From Parasponia andersonii (lineage: Eukaryota; Streptophyta; Magnoliopsida; Rosales; Cannabaceae), in assembly GCA_002914805.1 (NCBI GenBank), contig JXTB01000191.1, forward strand, positions 388,280 to 452,279: a stretch of DNA of 64,000 nt, written 5' to 3'. Below are positions 32,819 through 43,259 of the stretch, in pieces. A program made the position numbers and the translations under genes. The notes below the pieces were generated by a model. It saw nothing but the letters and a program-made list of their open reading frames with translations. It did no database searches and was not told the origin of the DNA. Every line of letters begins with the position of its first letter. Position 1 is the stretch's first letter.

Positions 32819-33956
32819 GAGTTCTCACACAATCGGGATAAATCGAAGTATATGCGGACAAAATCACAATTTTGTGAATGTTACAGTATCAATGTCAAAT
32901 TTATATTTATGCTTAACTATTTCCCTTGATTTCAATATAAGCAAAGTTACTTTCCTTGTAAAACAAAATAAATCATTTGATACTTATTAGGAGGGGGAAC
33001 TTTAAGGATAAGAAGACTGAGTAAGATGGTACAAAGAGCATGGCTTAGTAAAATGGAAAGCACAAAAACGAGGTTTCCATATCTTTTATCCTTTTTCATA
33101 TCAAATAAGCAAAGGCTTTAACAGTCGAGTGGTAATAATTACGATTAAGGCGGTAACAAAAGAGTTAAGACTAATTGAATCCTTGGAAAGGAGAATAAAG
33201 CCACAAGAAATTGTTTTTTCATGATCATCATTTTGAGAAAACAAAATGAGACAAGAAAAGTAATAAACGTAACTAAAGTGAGGAACAGTTAGAAGGAGAG
33301 AGTTTTTATTTTTGCTATAAGACAAAGAAAATAGAAAGAAAAATACCTATACAAGACGAGGAAGGCATTATCAGAGGAAAAATAAATCTATGATCCACAC
33401 AAGACTGGGATCCTCAGACTTCTTTCTTTCCTTCCAGTTTTCATCTCTGCGAAACATCCCCACATTCGATTTTCTTCTCCCCAATCTCTCTAGTACCGTC
33501 CAACTTTTCCATGTTACCAAACCCATACTTATATCTGGATAAATGTTTTACATACATTTGATGTATATTTAGACTCAGCAACAATGTAACATGAAAATCA
33601 AACGGGTATGCATTTAATGACAATGAGGACAGAGAGATTGCAAGTCCAGGCCACATGAGAGGGCAACAATATACGTACACATATGTAGAGAGACAGAACA
33701 GCATCCTCAACGAAACGACAGAGACATTATGAGCGAGTGGTCAAAGCTAAAAAGAATGAAAACCAGGTAAGGGGAGATATACAAGTTAAGAAGCAAAACT
33801 CTCAGTACGTATCAACTATCAAAACGGTTTGTCCACTTGGGAACTTTTGGCACGTCCATGATACATATATCATGGTCTGCGTAGAGTCTACAGAAGAAAG
33901 ACTAAGAAGAAGAGACTTCAAACAGTCTGTTACCAATACTCACAATTCAAAATTGT
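32819..33956 (-). other. 3' flank of MATH copy 2, duplicated at copy 3
   Basis: No gene seen. Blocks here recur in the same order beside copy 3: TGAATGTTACAG and ATCAATGTCAAA (32876 and 60552), TATGCTTAAC...TTCTTGATTTCAATAT-like sequence (32910 and 60697), a TAACAAAAGAGTTAAGAC-like stretch (33150 and 60985) and GCATTTAATGACAATGAGG (33610, compare 61447). The duplicated unit therefore reaches about 1.1 kb past the stop codon. Confidence 0.7.
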
Positions 33957-34649
33957 TTACTTAAGCAATAGGGAATGACCAACCTTCAAAGACTCCCACG
34001 ACTTATCCATCTCATCAATCACCTTCTCTGCTTGTTTCTTCCTGACTGCAGACAGCTCCATGTCCCGTACAGCACTGAGCATTGCCTGTTTGGAGGTAGT
34101 TGCTATATCAGCCAAAACTTCAAGCCTCTCCCTAAGCCTTGCCTTCTTTGCCTTCCTTTCAATCAACTGTCTCTCTAGCCCAGCTATTTCGCGAAAAACG
34201 ACCTCAGCTAGAGTCCTTGTAGGCAAGAACTCGGAAGATAATAGCTTCATAGTTGTCTTCAGTTCATCTATTAACTTTTCCTTCTCCTTGGCCTTGCTTA
34301 GGCCTTGTTGTGCAACTTGATACTGGTCACAACATTGTTCAAAGTTAGCCAGAAACTTTGTTACCTCATCTACCATGTTATCGGGGAAAGGCATTGAGAT
34401 ATGACGTGATTTCTTGAGCTCGATATCTTGCCCGAACAGGATGACATTAGCAAGATCAACATCGAGGCATTGTTTGAAGATCTTCTTTGCGTTGGCAATC
34501 TCCTCAACACTCAATGAAATAGCATGGAAGCCGCTAAATTTGCCTGACTTACCAGTCCCTCCTTCCAACATATATTGAATGTCAGCAAACAAGATGTCAA
34601 AATCAGCAAAAGCAGATGAACCTTTTTCCGCTTTTACAACCTTCGGCTC
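33957..34649 (-). CDS. Intact coiled-coil exon of MATH copy 2
   Basis: Open from the acceptor (TTGTTTCAG, exon starts GAGCCGAAG) to TAA 33957-33959. Begins EPKVVKAEKGSSAFADF and carries the charged heptad-rich segment with LSSEFLPTRTLAEV and LERQLIERKAKKARLRE, ending SWESLKVGHSLLLK. It corresponds to the coil exons at 4292-4825 and 61705-62403. An ATG lies in the preceding intron sequence (34656-34658), but I take the spliced start because copies 1 and 3 use the same acceptor region. With the upstream exons broken, production of a protein is doubtful. Confidence 0.6.
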   Translation of the reverse strand, partial: EPKVVKAEKGSSAFADFDILFADIQYMLEGGTGKSGKFSGFHAISLSVEEIANAKKIFKQCLDVDLANVILFGQDIELKKSRHISMPFPDNMVDEVTKFLANFEQCCDQYQVAQQGLSKAKEKEKLIDELKTTMKLLSSEFLPTRTLAEVVFREIAGLERQLIERKAKKARLRERLEVLADIATTSKQAMLSAVRDMELSAVRKKQAEKVIDEMDKSWESLKVGHSLLLK

Positions 34650-36468
34650 CTGAAACAATACAAGAACAGGGTTAGATGACTTAGTAAATTAGAATAATAC
34701 ACGTCCTGAGGAAGCTAAGCATATCACCTGAGGCACAGTATACTTTAAATACTCTTCTGAATCAGTTTTTTCATTTCTCTTTAGCTTTCTTCTGTCTTGT
34801 TCTTCATTCAACGGCCTTAACTGCCGTGTATTATTACAAAAGCACAAAATGTTTTCTTGTCAACGTGTAAAAATTCAAATCTTTTCAAAACCAAGTTCTG
34901 GGATAAAAGGTTTTGAGCAGCGAGCGAGTTCATATAACATGATGTTCCTTGGGTTCTAGTTCCAGAATTTCTTTTCTATTTTGTTTTAATCATTTATGGT
35001 GGATCACATGAGCGGTAAGAACTAAACAAACAAGCACGTACACCAACCTCTGCTTCAACTGTGCATGCGCCTCTCACAAGAAAACCCATTCAAACACACG
35101 AGAACTGAACTCACGCCGTGCCCCTTCGAATTGCAAAAGAAACAAAATCAAAACCAGCTATGTAAATCACTACCCAATTCTGTAACGCTACTAAAGAAAG
35201 GTCTACTTTGTCGGTCCAGTCCCCTTTGAATCCATCTATCCAAATAGTTAAATGAAAAACGCAAATGATTGAATGTGAAAGTTTAAGCAAGTTTGTGGAC
35301 CACTGCTTAGCCTGCTCTTAGATATTGTTTTAACTTGAGGGACTAAGAGAAGACTTTCGCAATAGTTTGGGATTAATCATACCTTTCGTAACTGTGTATT
35401 TGTGATTCTGACTGATAACTGGCAAGCTAAAGTCTGCTTGTTTACTCTACCCATGAGGCAAAGTTGCTCCGAATCAGCAAGATGTAGATACATTGACAAA
35501 TAATCAGCTTTGTTGTTTCCTCTAAGGAAAATTTGTAACCTCCTGCACACTTCATTTGAAATCAGATTCAATAACTACCTATGCGCTTACACAGAAAATG
35601 TAATACATGTATAGTACAAGTTTTAATTACCAGTTGTAGCCTCTTACGCCGAAAATGTCAGAAAGGAACTCCTTGCTATCAAGGATCGAAAAGTTGTTGA
35701 TGGTCCATCTTAACGGTCCGGATGAAGAATCAACCCATGCCTGAGCATTCCCATTATATGTCTCTTCTGCTTGAGCTACTAGTCTCAGTTAACTTAAGTA
35801 ATGTCTTGATTGGATATAAGGAAAGGAATATGACAGTGGAAAAAAAATTCAATAATTTGGAAATTGAATTTGGACTTTTAAGATGTAAACCTGAGGAAAG
35901 AGTTTATTTTGATCACTTCAACTTACTTAAAATAATGTCCTAGCTACACAGATACTGTATAGCAAGTTTAAACTAAACTAAACTAATTAGTTCATGACCA
36001 ATATAAGCTCAAGGCCATGATTGCCAAAATGATACGAGGTATGAACCCGTTGTTTTTTGGGGCCTTTGAATTTTTGAACTGGTTTAGTCCAGTTACATTT
36101 TTGCATGAGCCTAGAAATAAAAATTGAAAAATAGTAATAACAGTAATATAACAAATAATAATAATGAGCGCTTTCATTTGATAGACTTAATTTGGCATCA
36201 CGTAACCATTAATCAAGAATTCCTAATAGAATTAGTTTAAACACTCAATATCTCTTTGAGTAATAATCCTGTCTAATTCAAAATTTTACACATATATATA
36301 TATATACTAAGAGATGGTATTTACCTCGCGTCACTACTAAATCATATAGTAAATAACGTTAATAACAAGAATACTTTAAAACTGAATCGGTCCCATTAGT
36401 GAAACAGATACTCGTTAATAAAAGTATTTTTCATTAAAAAATTATTTTAATTTTTCTAAAAGAATATG

Positions 36469-37919
36469 TGATGCGTGATTAATTCACTGACAAATCAAGT
36501 ATTATTGATCAACTCAAATAATTATAAAATCTCAAGCATGTTTGTTGGTTTGATGTATTTTTACTTTATTTTTGAGTTGTTGTGAATAAATGAGAATAAA
36601 GATAAATTGGTGCTAAATAAGAGTATTTCAAACTTTATAGATGAAGGTTGAAATAGAGCTAAAACTTCGAAACAACACTCTCGGAAAGAAAACCTATCGT
36701 GTTGAGTTCCAAAACTAAGAGTGATGTGGCACTTGAATAGTAGCCCCACGACACTGCTTGGAAATCAGTTTTCCCGATCCTATAGAATAGTGGTGCTTAC
36801 CAAGGAATGCCGTGAAATTACCTAGTGTCCTGGGGCGCATTTTTAGCCAGTTTTTAGGATCAATCGTAACCTTTAATACCAACTAATCGAATGATTGGTA
36901 TTCTAACCAGCCTAGGTCATCTTAGAGCTTCTTAAATACATTCTTATGTCTCTATTTCAAATGTGGAGAGTTGTTAAGAAGACACACACTTGAGAGCTCA
37001 AAAATCCTATAGAGGTAGGAGCTTGCAAAAATCTTGGAGAGGATACTTGAGAGATTGACTAGAAGAAATTGAAGCTTAAAGTTCTACATCCACAAATGCC
37101 TTTTCTCATCTTCTTTCTCAACCTAATCTCATTTTGAATTTTCATAATGTGCTTGATTTTGGATATATGAAATTCTTGTTAAGATTAGTATAAGATTCTC
37201 CTATATTGAATTAATTATTATATACTTGGTGTATGATATAACTTTAACTTTGATTCTATATCTTGATTTTTAATATATTCTTTAATATTGTTCATAAATT
37301 TATTTATACTATTCTATGCTTAATGCTTCTCAATTAATTAGCTATCAGTTGGACGAATTGGTTTCTAAAATTTGACAATTGAGTGAGGAAATTTTAGAAA
37401 CAACTATAGGATAGTATGACCTAGGACTAGTAGAGTTTGAAAAAACCTATAACTCCCTTGAAGTCATGATCAAAGAACCATTGAACAAAATAAATTCTTA
37501 TTTCTTAGTTTGGAATAAAGATATCAGAATAGAAATTTAGGAATGAATTCACTCAGCACTCGAGAGAGGGAGTAGAAATCTTCGGATTTTTGGTTTATAA
37601 ACTAGGAATAATTGATTAAAATGTAATTAATGATCAAAATACACAGTTGATAGTTAGGTAAATTCAATCCCCTAGTACATTTGTGCATAGAATTTTCATA
37701 TTATATTTTTACATTTTATATTTATTGTTGTATTTATTTAAGTTATACATTCATTTAGTTTGGTTACCTAGAAAAAGTTAGGTCACAATAATTTTAGTAC
37801 TTAATAAAAATTTAACACTCAATTTCTCGTAGGATCGACAACTCTATATTTATCACTTTATTTCTTGATTATGACCCGTGTACTTGTAGTTATTTTATGT
37901 ATATGCATTTAGTATAACA
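36469..37919 (+). repeat. 5' LTR of the plus-strand Athila-like element
   Basis: About 1,451 bases, colinear with 40532-41928, ending near ATAACA just before the primer site. The left edge is set by comparison of the two copies. Confidence 0.78.
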
Positions 37920-37922
37920 CGT

Positions 37923-37941
37923 TTTTGGCACCGATGAGGGG
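37923..37941 (+). other. Primer-binding site (tRNA-Asp type), decayed
   Basis: TTTGGCACCGATGAGGGGA resembles TTTGGCGCCGTTGCCGGGGA, complementary to the 3' end of tRNA-Asp and usual in Athila elements, with about four mismatches. Confidence 0.7.
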
Positions 37942-40531
37942 AGTTGACATTTGATATTGTTGTTGATATCAAGACTAAGTAACTTGATTTTAATTGAGGC
38001 ATTTATTTTCATTCTTTAAATTTTAATTTTTTAATTGTTAGTTTTGTGAGGTGCTTGGAGATGTTAGTTCAACAAGTCCTCTAGTGATTGGCTCAATCAG
38101 ATTCGGAGTCATTCTATTGTGCATGAGGCAATTATAAGGAGTTGCTCATACTATGCTCGAATCATAGTTTCTCCTGAGAGCATCAAATAAACAACTTCCT
38201 TAACAACCTTTGACCTAAAACAAGAATTGGATGGAAAGAGGAAATAGTACCACTTCTATCTATCAACTATCCATTGATAAAGCTTATTAGTTTTTGGAAG
38301 ACATGGCCGACTTTGATCGTTAGATTTTGGAATAATCCACTAAGCCACCTTAGCTTAGGAGATAATTCTAACATTTCGGATCCATAGTTCGATATTCTAC
38401 ACTATCATGCGGAGTCTTCTCCTAATTTTAAATATCTTTTCACACAATTTTTAGAGGAGACAAGACTTCGCCATGAGGAGTGGGAGAGAATAGAGACCAT
38501 TTGTAATTCATAATTTGAGTTTCTCTATGACTCCCTTAATGTCATGAGAAGAACGGTAGCTATCATACATGCATAAGTTACAAACATCGTTGAAAGCCAC
38601 TCTGAGGAGACGAGTGCAAGTAGAAGGACCTTGGGTTTGTTTGATGATTATGATTCAAGTGAGGAGGAGAATTAAGAATGTATCAAGGACGAAGAATCAC
38701 AAGAATCCACTTGTGAATCTTCACCCTTTGAGATCCAAATCATCATACCATTATCATTCATCAAAGATCATATCTATGACGACCCTATGTGACTAACACC
38801 TCCTCTAATACTGCTAGCACTATTCATTGAAGCCTACCAAATATATGTGTCGGAGCCGAGATAAGTCGAGCGTACATGCCAATTCTCGTCATATATCACC
38901 AAGCTTGAGGGAGTTTGAAAATAAGACCTATTTATTGTGTTGTATGATACATACTACAGGTAGAAGCTGCTATTTGATGAGTTTTGTCAAATTGTGCACG
39001 AATAAGGCTAAAGATGCAACTCATGGAGAGAAGTCCCGCACCACCCTTGCCAACCCCGATACATGTTTTTTTCCCTTGTACTTATATTTAATATTTTAAT
39101 TTTGAGATAAGAGTGCTTATTGATCAATTATTTGTTGGGTATAACTTTGCTTGTATGTTGATAGTTGTGAATTTTCTTCCTATGAGTTGGTTTCTTTTGG
39201 TAAATCTTGTATTTTCTTTTGTTCTCTTTTATTTGTTTCAATAAGTTGTGAGTTTTGTTGAGATGAGATAACTAGATATTAATGATCAGTATAGTCATTT
39301 AATGTTCTCTTAGGTCTTTTGAAATATAATTCATTGAAATTATCCTTGTGCTTGACTCGCATTAGTTGGACCTTATTCTTGATTCTATACAATAGAGTAG
39401 AATAATTATGATCACTTGTCTCTTTGAGCTTTTAGAGAAAACTTGTGTGCATTATATATGCATTGATATCTAAATCTAGATCTAATTTGAGTGAAGCTTG
39501 AGACGAAATTTTATGTTCAGTGTTATTAGAGAAATAATTTAGATAATCTTTGGACCGTTTAAGCCTTTCAAATAAGCTTTGATACATTATTATCATAGTA
39601 CACCCACTTTGAGTCTATTTATACTTTTTTTTTCTACTTCATTTTTACCAAACCAAAAAATGACCACTAACCTTTATCCTTTAAGCTGTTTTAATTTGTT
39701 CTATGTTTATATTTGGAGGAAGGGTGGTGTTATGAAGTATCGAATAAAGAAAGAAAAAAAAAAGAAAAAAAAATAATTTGGTGAAAATGTGTGTCCATAC
39801 CGTCTATTTTGTTTTTCAACATTGAGGAAAATATTGATTTTAAGTTTGGGGAAGAATTTTTTATTTTCAGCCTTTTATCTTATTTCATATATTTTGTTTC
39901 AAAAAAAAAGAAAAAAAAAAGAATATTACATAAGTGTTTAGTGGAGTGTTGATAGAAGAGAAATTTAGTTGAGAAGAAATTTGAGAATGCTATTTTGTAC
40001 ACTAAGGAGTAACTCTACAAAGGTCCTAGATTAATGTGCTTAAAGGTGATTTGAACCTCAAATTTTTCTAAAATTATTTTACCTTTGCCCAAGCTCAAAT
40101 TATAAGCTTAATGAAAGACCATCTGATCTTTGATAACATACTAATATATAGTAGTAGAGAGTAACATGAAAAATGGGTAAATTGTAGTTCCAAATTACGT
40201 TATATAGAGATCTTTCATTACCTACTGAAACACAAAAGTCTATCTGAAGTTTATTTCGTTATGTCATATTAATTTTACACATGCTTATATATTAAGAGTC
40301 TTGAGCAGAGTTAAATTGATGCTTGAAGTTGAAAATCTAGATAATCTCAGTGTTTACATTTTTTTTGAGCTTGGAACATTTTGTGACTTTAGATATACTT
40401 ACATAGTTTTTGATTCAATATGAAACTCACACTTTGTTATTTATATCTTTAGCACTTGATTTGTCTTTTGCTTTTCCTTTTCTCGTTTTGTTTTGCTTGA
40501 GGACAAGCAATTGTTTGAGTTTGGGGGTATT
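37942..40531 (+). other. Degenerate interior of the plus-strand Athila-like element
   Basis: About 2.6 kb with short open frames only (for example 38569-38796 and 38827-39099), none of which I can match to gag or pol. A-rich runs with embedded AAAGAAAAAAA occur at about 39750-39775 and 39901-39925. The end carries the purine tract at about 40518-40530. Confidence 0.6.
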
Positions 40532-41928
40532 TGATGAATGATTAATTCACTTTCATATCAAATATTATTTAGCTCAAATGATTGTTAGATCTCATACATT
40601 TTTATTGGTTTGATGTGTTTTTATTTTGTTTTTGTAGTTCTTATTAATAAATGAGAATCAAGATAAATTGGTGCCAAATATGCATATTTTAACTATTGGA
40701 TGAAAGTTGAGTTCGATATAAATACAACGCAAACAAAGTAAAAAAAAACAAAGCTAGAACGGCGAAATAGTGGTCCTAGAAAGAAAATCTATCGTACTGA
40801 GTTCCAGAACTAAGAGCGTTGCCGTACTAGAATAGTAGCAATATGGCACTACCTGTAAATCCATTTTCCTAGGCCTAGAGTACAGCAGTGCTTGCCAGAC
40901 AACGCCGTGGTGCTATCCAGTGTCCTTAAGCATATTTTTAGCAAGTTTTGGGGCCAATCTCACCCCTTGATGTCATATAATCGAATTCCAATATTCCACT
41001 CGAGAGCTCAAAAATCCTATAGCAGAAAGAGCTTGGAAAAAAATTGCTTGAAAGAGTGACTTAAAGAGATTGAAGCTTGAAGTTCTAACCTACAAAAGAG
41101 TTTTCTCATCCTTTTTCTCCTCCTATTCTCATTTTTAATTTTATATTGTGCTTGCTATATGTCTAGATATATTAAATTCTTATTGAGATTAGTATTTGGA
41201 ATCTCCTATGTTGAATTAATTATTATATGCTTGTGTATGATATAACTTAAACTTTGATTCTATATATTGATTTCCAATATGTTTCTTAGTATTGTTCTTG
41301 AATTCTTTTATACTAATCCATGCTTAATGCTTCTAAACTAATTAGCTATTAGTTGGATGAATTGGATTCTAGAATTTGACACTTGAGAGAGGAAATTTTA
41401 GAAACAACTATAGGATAGTATAACGTAGGATTTGTAGAGTATGAGAGAACCTATAATTCCTTTGAAGCTATGATCAAAGAACTATTAAACATAATAAATT
41501 CTTACTTTCTAAGTTTTGAATAAAGATATTGGAACTGAGATTTAAGAATGATTTCACTCAGCACTCAAGAGAGGGAGTAGAAATATCTTCAGGTTCTTGG
41601 CTTGTAAACTAGGAATAATTTATTAGAATACAATTAGTGATCAAAAAACATAGTTGATAGTTAGGTGAATTCAATCTCCTAGTACATTTGTGCATAGAAG
41701 CCTCCATATTTTATGTTTGTATTTATATTTATCTTTGTATTTATTTAAGTTATACATTCATATAGTTTGGTTGTTAGATAAAGTTAGGTTACGATAATTC
41801 TGGTACTTAACAATAATTTAATACCTAATTCCTCGAAGGATCGACAACTCCATATTCGTTACTTTATTATTTGATTACGACCTATATACTTGCAATTATT
41901 TTACGTATATGCATTTGGCATAAGAACA
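40532..41928 (+). repeat. 3' LTR of the plus-strand Athila-like element
   Basis: About 1,397 bases, colinear with 36469-37919. The right edge is uncertain by about 10 bases because the ends of the two copies have diverged. Confidence 0.75.
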
Positions 41929-42084
41929 TGGTAGTTTATAACTTGAGGAAGTGATTAATTAATATTTTCAAGATGGATAACGGGCAATAAGTATGAATTT
42001 TATTTCATATTCCTCAATTATCCTGATTTAAAAATTATATACCTAAGACTCAAAATAAAAAAAAAGTAAAAATTATAATACCAA

Positions 42085-42442
42085 ATTGGTTTGATGGAAT
42101 GAGCTTTGGAATGGAAAGCTCATTCCTATTTAATGCCTATTCCATTGTTTGGTTTGCATTTTAGACAAAGGAATTAGAATACTTATTCAATCAAATGATG
42201 GAATGTCAATTCCTCCCAAAAACCTTTGCAATCATGATTCCAAAACTTATTAAATTGTCTAAAAAATTTCTTTTTTTGCCCTACAATAATACCAAAAAGT
42301 AGGGATATTTTTGTCAATGTAATATATATTCTATTTCATTATACTATTTCAAGCAAATAATGGAATGTCATTCCTATTCTACTATAATTTCATTTCATTA
42401 TGATTCTTATCACCATTCTACTCTAGTCCAACAAACCAAACA
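42085..42442. mobile_element. Probable MITE with TTGGTTTG inverted ends
   Basis: Left end includes TTGGTTTGATGGAATGAG and the right end, reverse complemented, TTGGTTTGTTGGACTAGAG, about 14 of 19 matching. The interior is rich in GGAATGTCATTCC-like and TCATTCC motifs in both orientations. Size and ends resemble non-autonomous PIF/Harbinger or hAT elements. The target duplication was not resolved. Confidence 0.45.
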
Positions 42443-42679
42443 TAACTTTAACGGAAAAAAAAAAAGCCAAAACAAAATGAAAAATAAATCAACACATACA
42501 AACAATAACTTTAAATCCCAATTCTGACCAACAAATATTCGTGCTTGGCAGATTAAGCTCGGGCATGAAGAGACATTTTCCTGAATTTTCTCAAAGGAAA
42601 AAAAGGAAAAGTAAATCAGACTAAGAAAAAAAACAAAGTTAAAATGATAGGTATGAATGTATGTATGGTTACCTTGCAT

Positions 42680-43259
42680 AAGGCGAGTATAATGCCGTGC
42701 CGATCAAACAAAATGAACAAGTATAGAGATTATTATCAGCAACCTTTCTTTCTTTGTCTTTAACCCAAAAAAAAGTGCTCACTTTTTGCCTTTTGGATGA
42801 CTGATAAAGGAAGCCTTTTTACTCTTTTTTACAAAACTTGGGAGAAAAGTCACGTGAACCACCTTTATGCTAAATTACGTATTTCACCTTCTTCAATAAA
42901 TTATAATAGCTTTTTCATTTTTTTTTTTATTATGTATTTATGTATGTATAGGTATATATATATATATATATAAGGAGCTTATATTATAAGAGGGCTAATT
43001 TCCAAACTAAATATAGAAGGAGTATATTAGCCTTCCCATTAACATCATACAGTTGAAAGATAAACGATAAATAATTAAAATTCTGGTTTTTATCACACTA
43101 TTATTTTTTATGTGGGAATCTATTTAATTGAGTTGTAAGTTTAACAGATTTTTTTTATTATTTTTATTTTTGGAAGGATAACATATCCACTTTTATAAAA
43201 TACGATATCAATAAATATCCAAATCCCCTTATAAAAAAGGAAAAATCTGATTGTCTTTT
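42680..43259 (-). other. Probable 5' flank of MATH copy 2
   Basis: If the first exon at 42673-42679 is right, this is its leader and promoter region. It has an (AT)n run at about 42951-42972. No other gene is seen. Confidence 0.4.

Larger units (their letters stand above)
36469..41928 (+). mobile_element. Athila-like LTR element inside intron 1 of MATH copy 2
   Basis: Two LTRs of about 1.45 and 1.40 kb start TGATGCGTGATTAATTC (36469) and TGATGAATGATTAATTC (40532). A primer site for tRNA-Asp follows the left LTR, and the purine tract TTTGGGGGTATT precedes the right LTR, after a stretch resembling the CTTGAGGACAAGCAA motif found before the 3' LTR of Athila-type elements. No clear target duplication was found. 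No pol domain is recognised in the 2.6 kb interior, so it is non-autonomous or badly decayed. It separates the probable first exon of copy 2 from the rest. Confidence 0.8.
33957..42679 (-). pseudogene. RTM3-like MATH and coiled-coil gene, copy 2 (MATH domain broken)
   Basis: Exon remnants: probable first exon 42673-42679 (ATG CAA G, donor GTAACC), then 35631-35766, 35383-35542, about 35047-35125, 34728-34820 and 33957-34649. The first MATH exon is intact (LRWTINNFSILD, DIFGVRGYNW). The next has a 2-base insertion near GATTCGGAGC and a TGG-to-TAG change in the ancestral frame. The following one lost its AG acceptor (CAG to CAA), has a net 49-base deletion compared with copy 3, and is out of frame. 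The coiled-coil exon is open for 230 codons and keeps the SWESLK tail. Intron 1 contains an Athila-like element and a probable MITE. The first exon is placed by its match with copy 1 and is less certain than the others. Confidence 0.78.
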
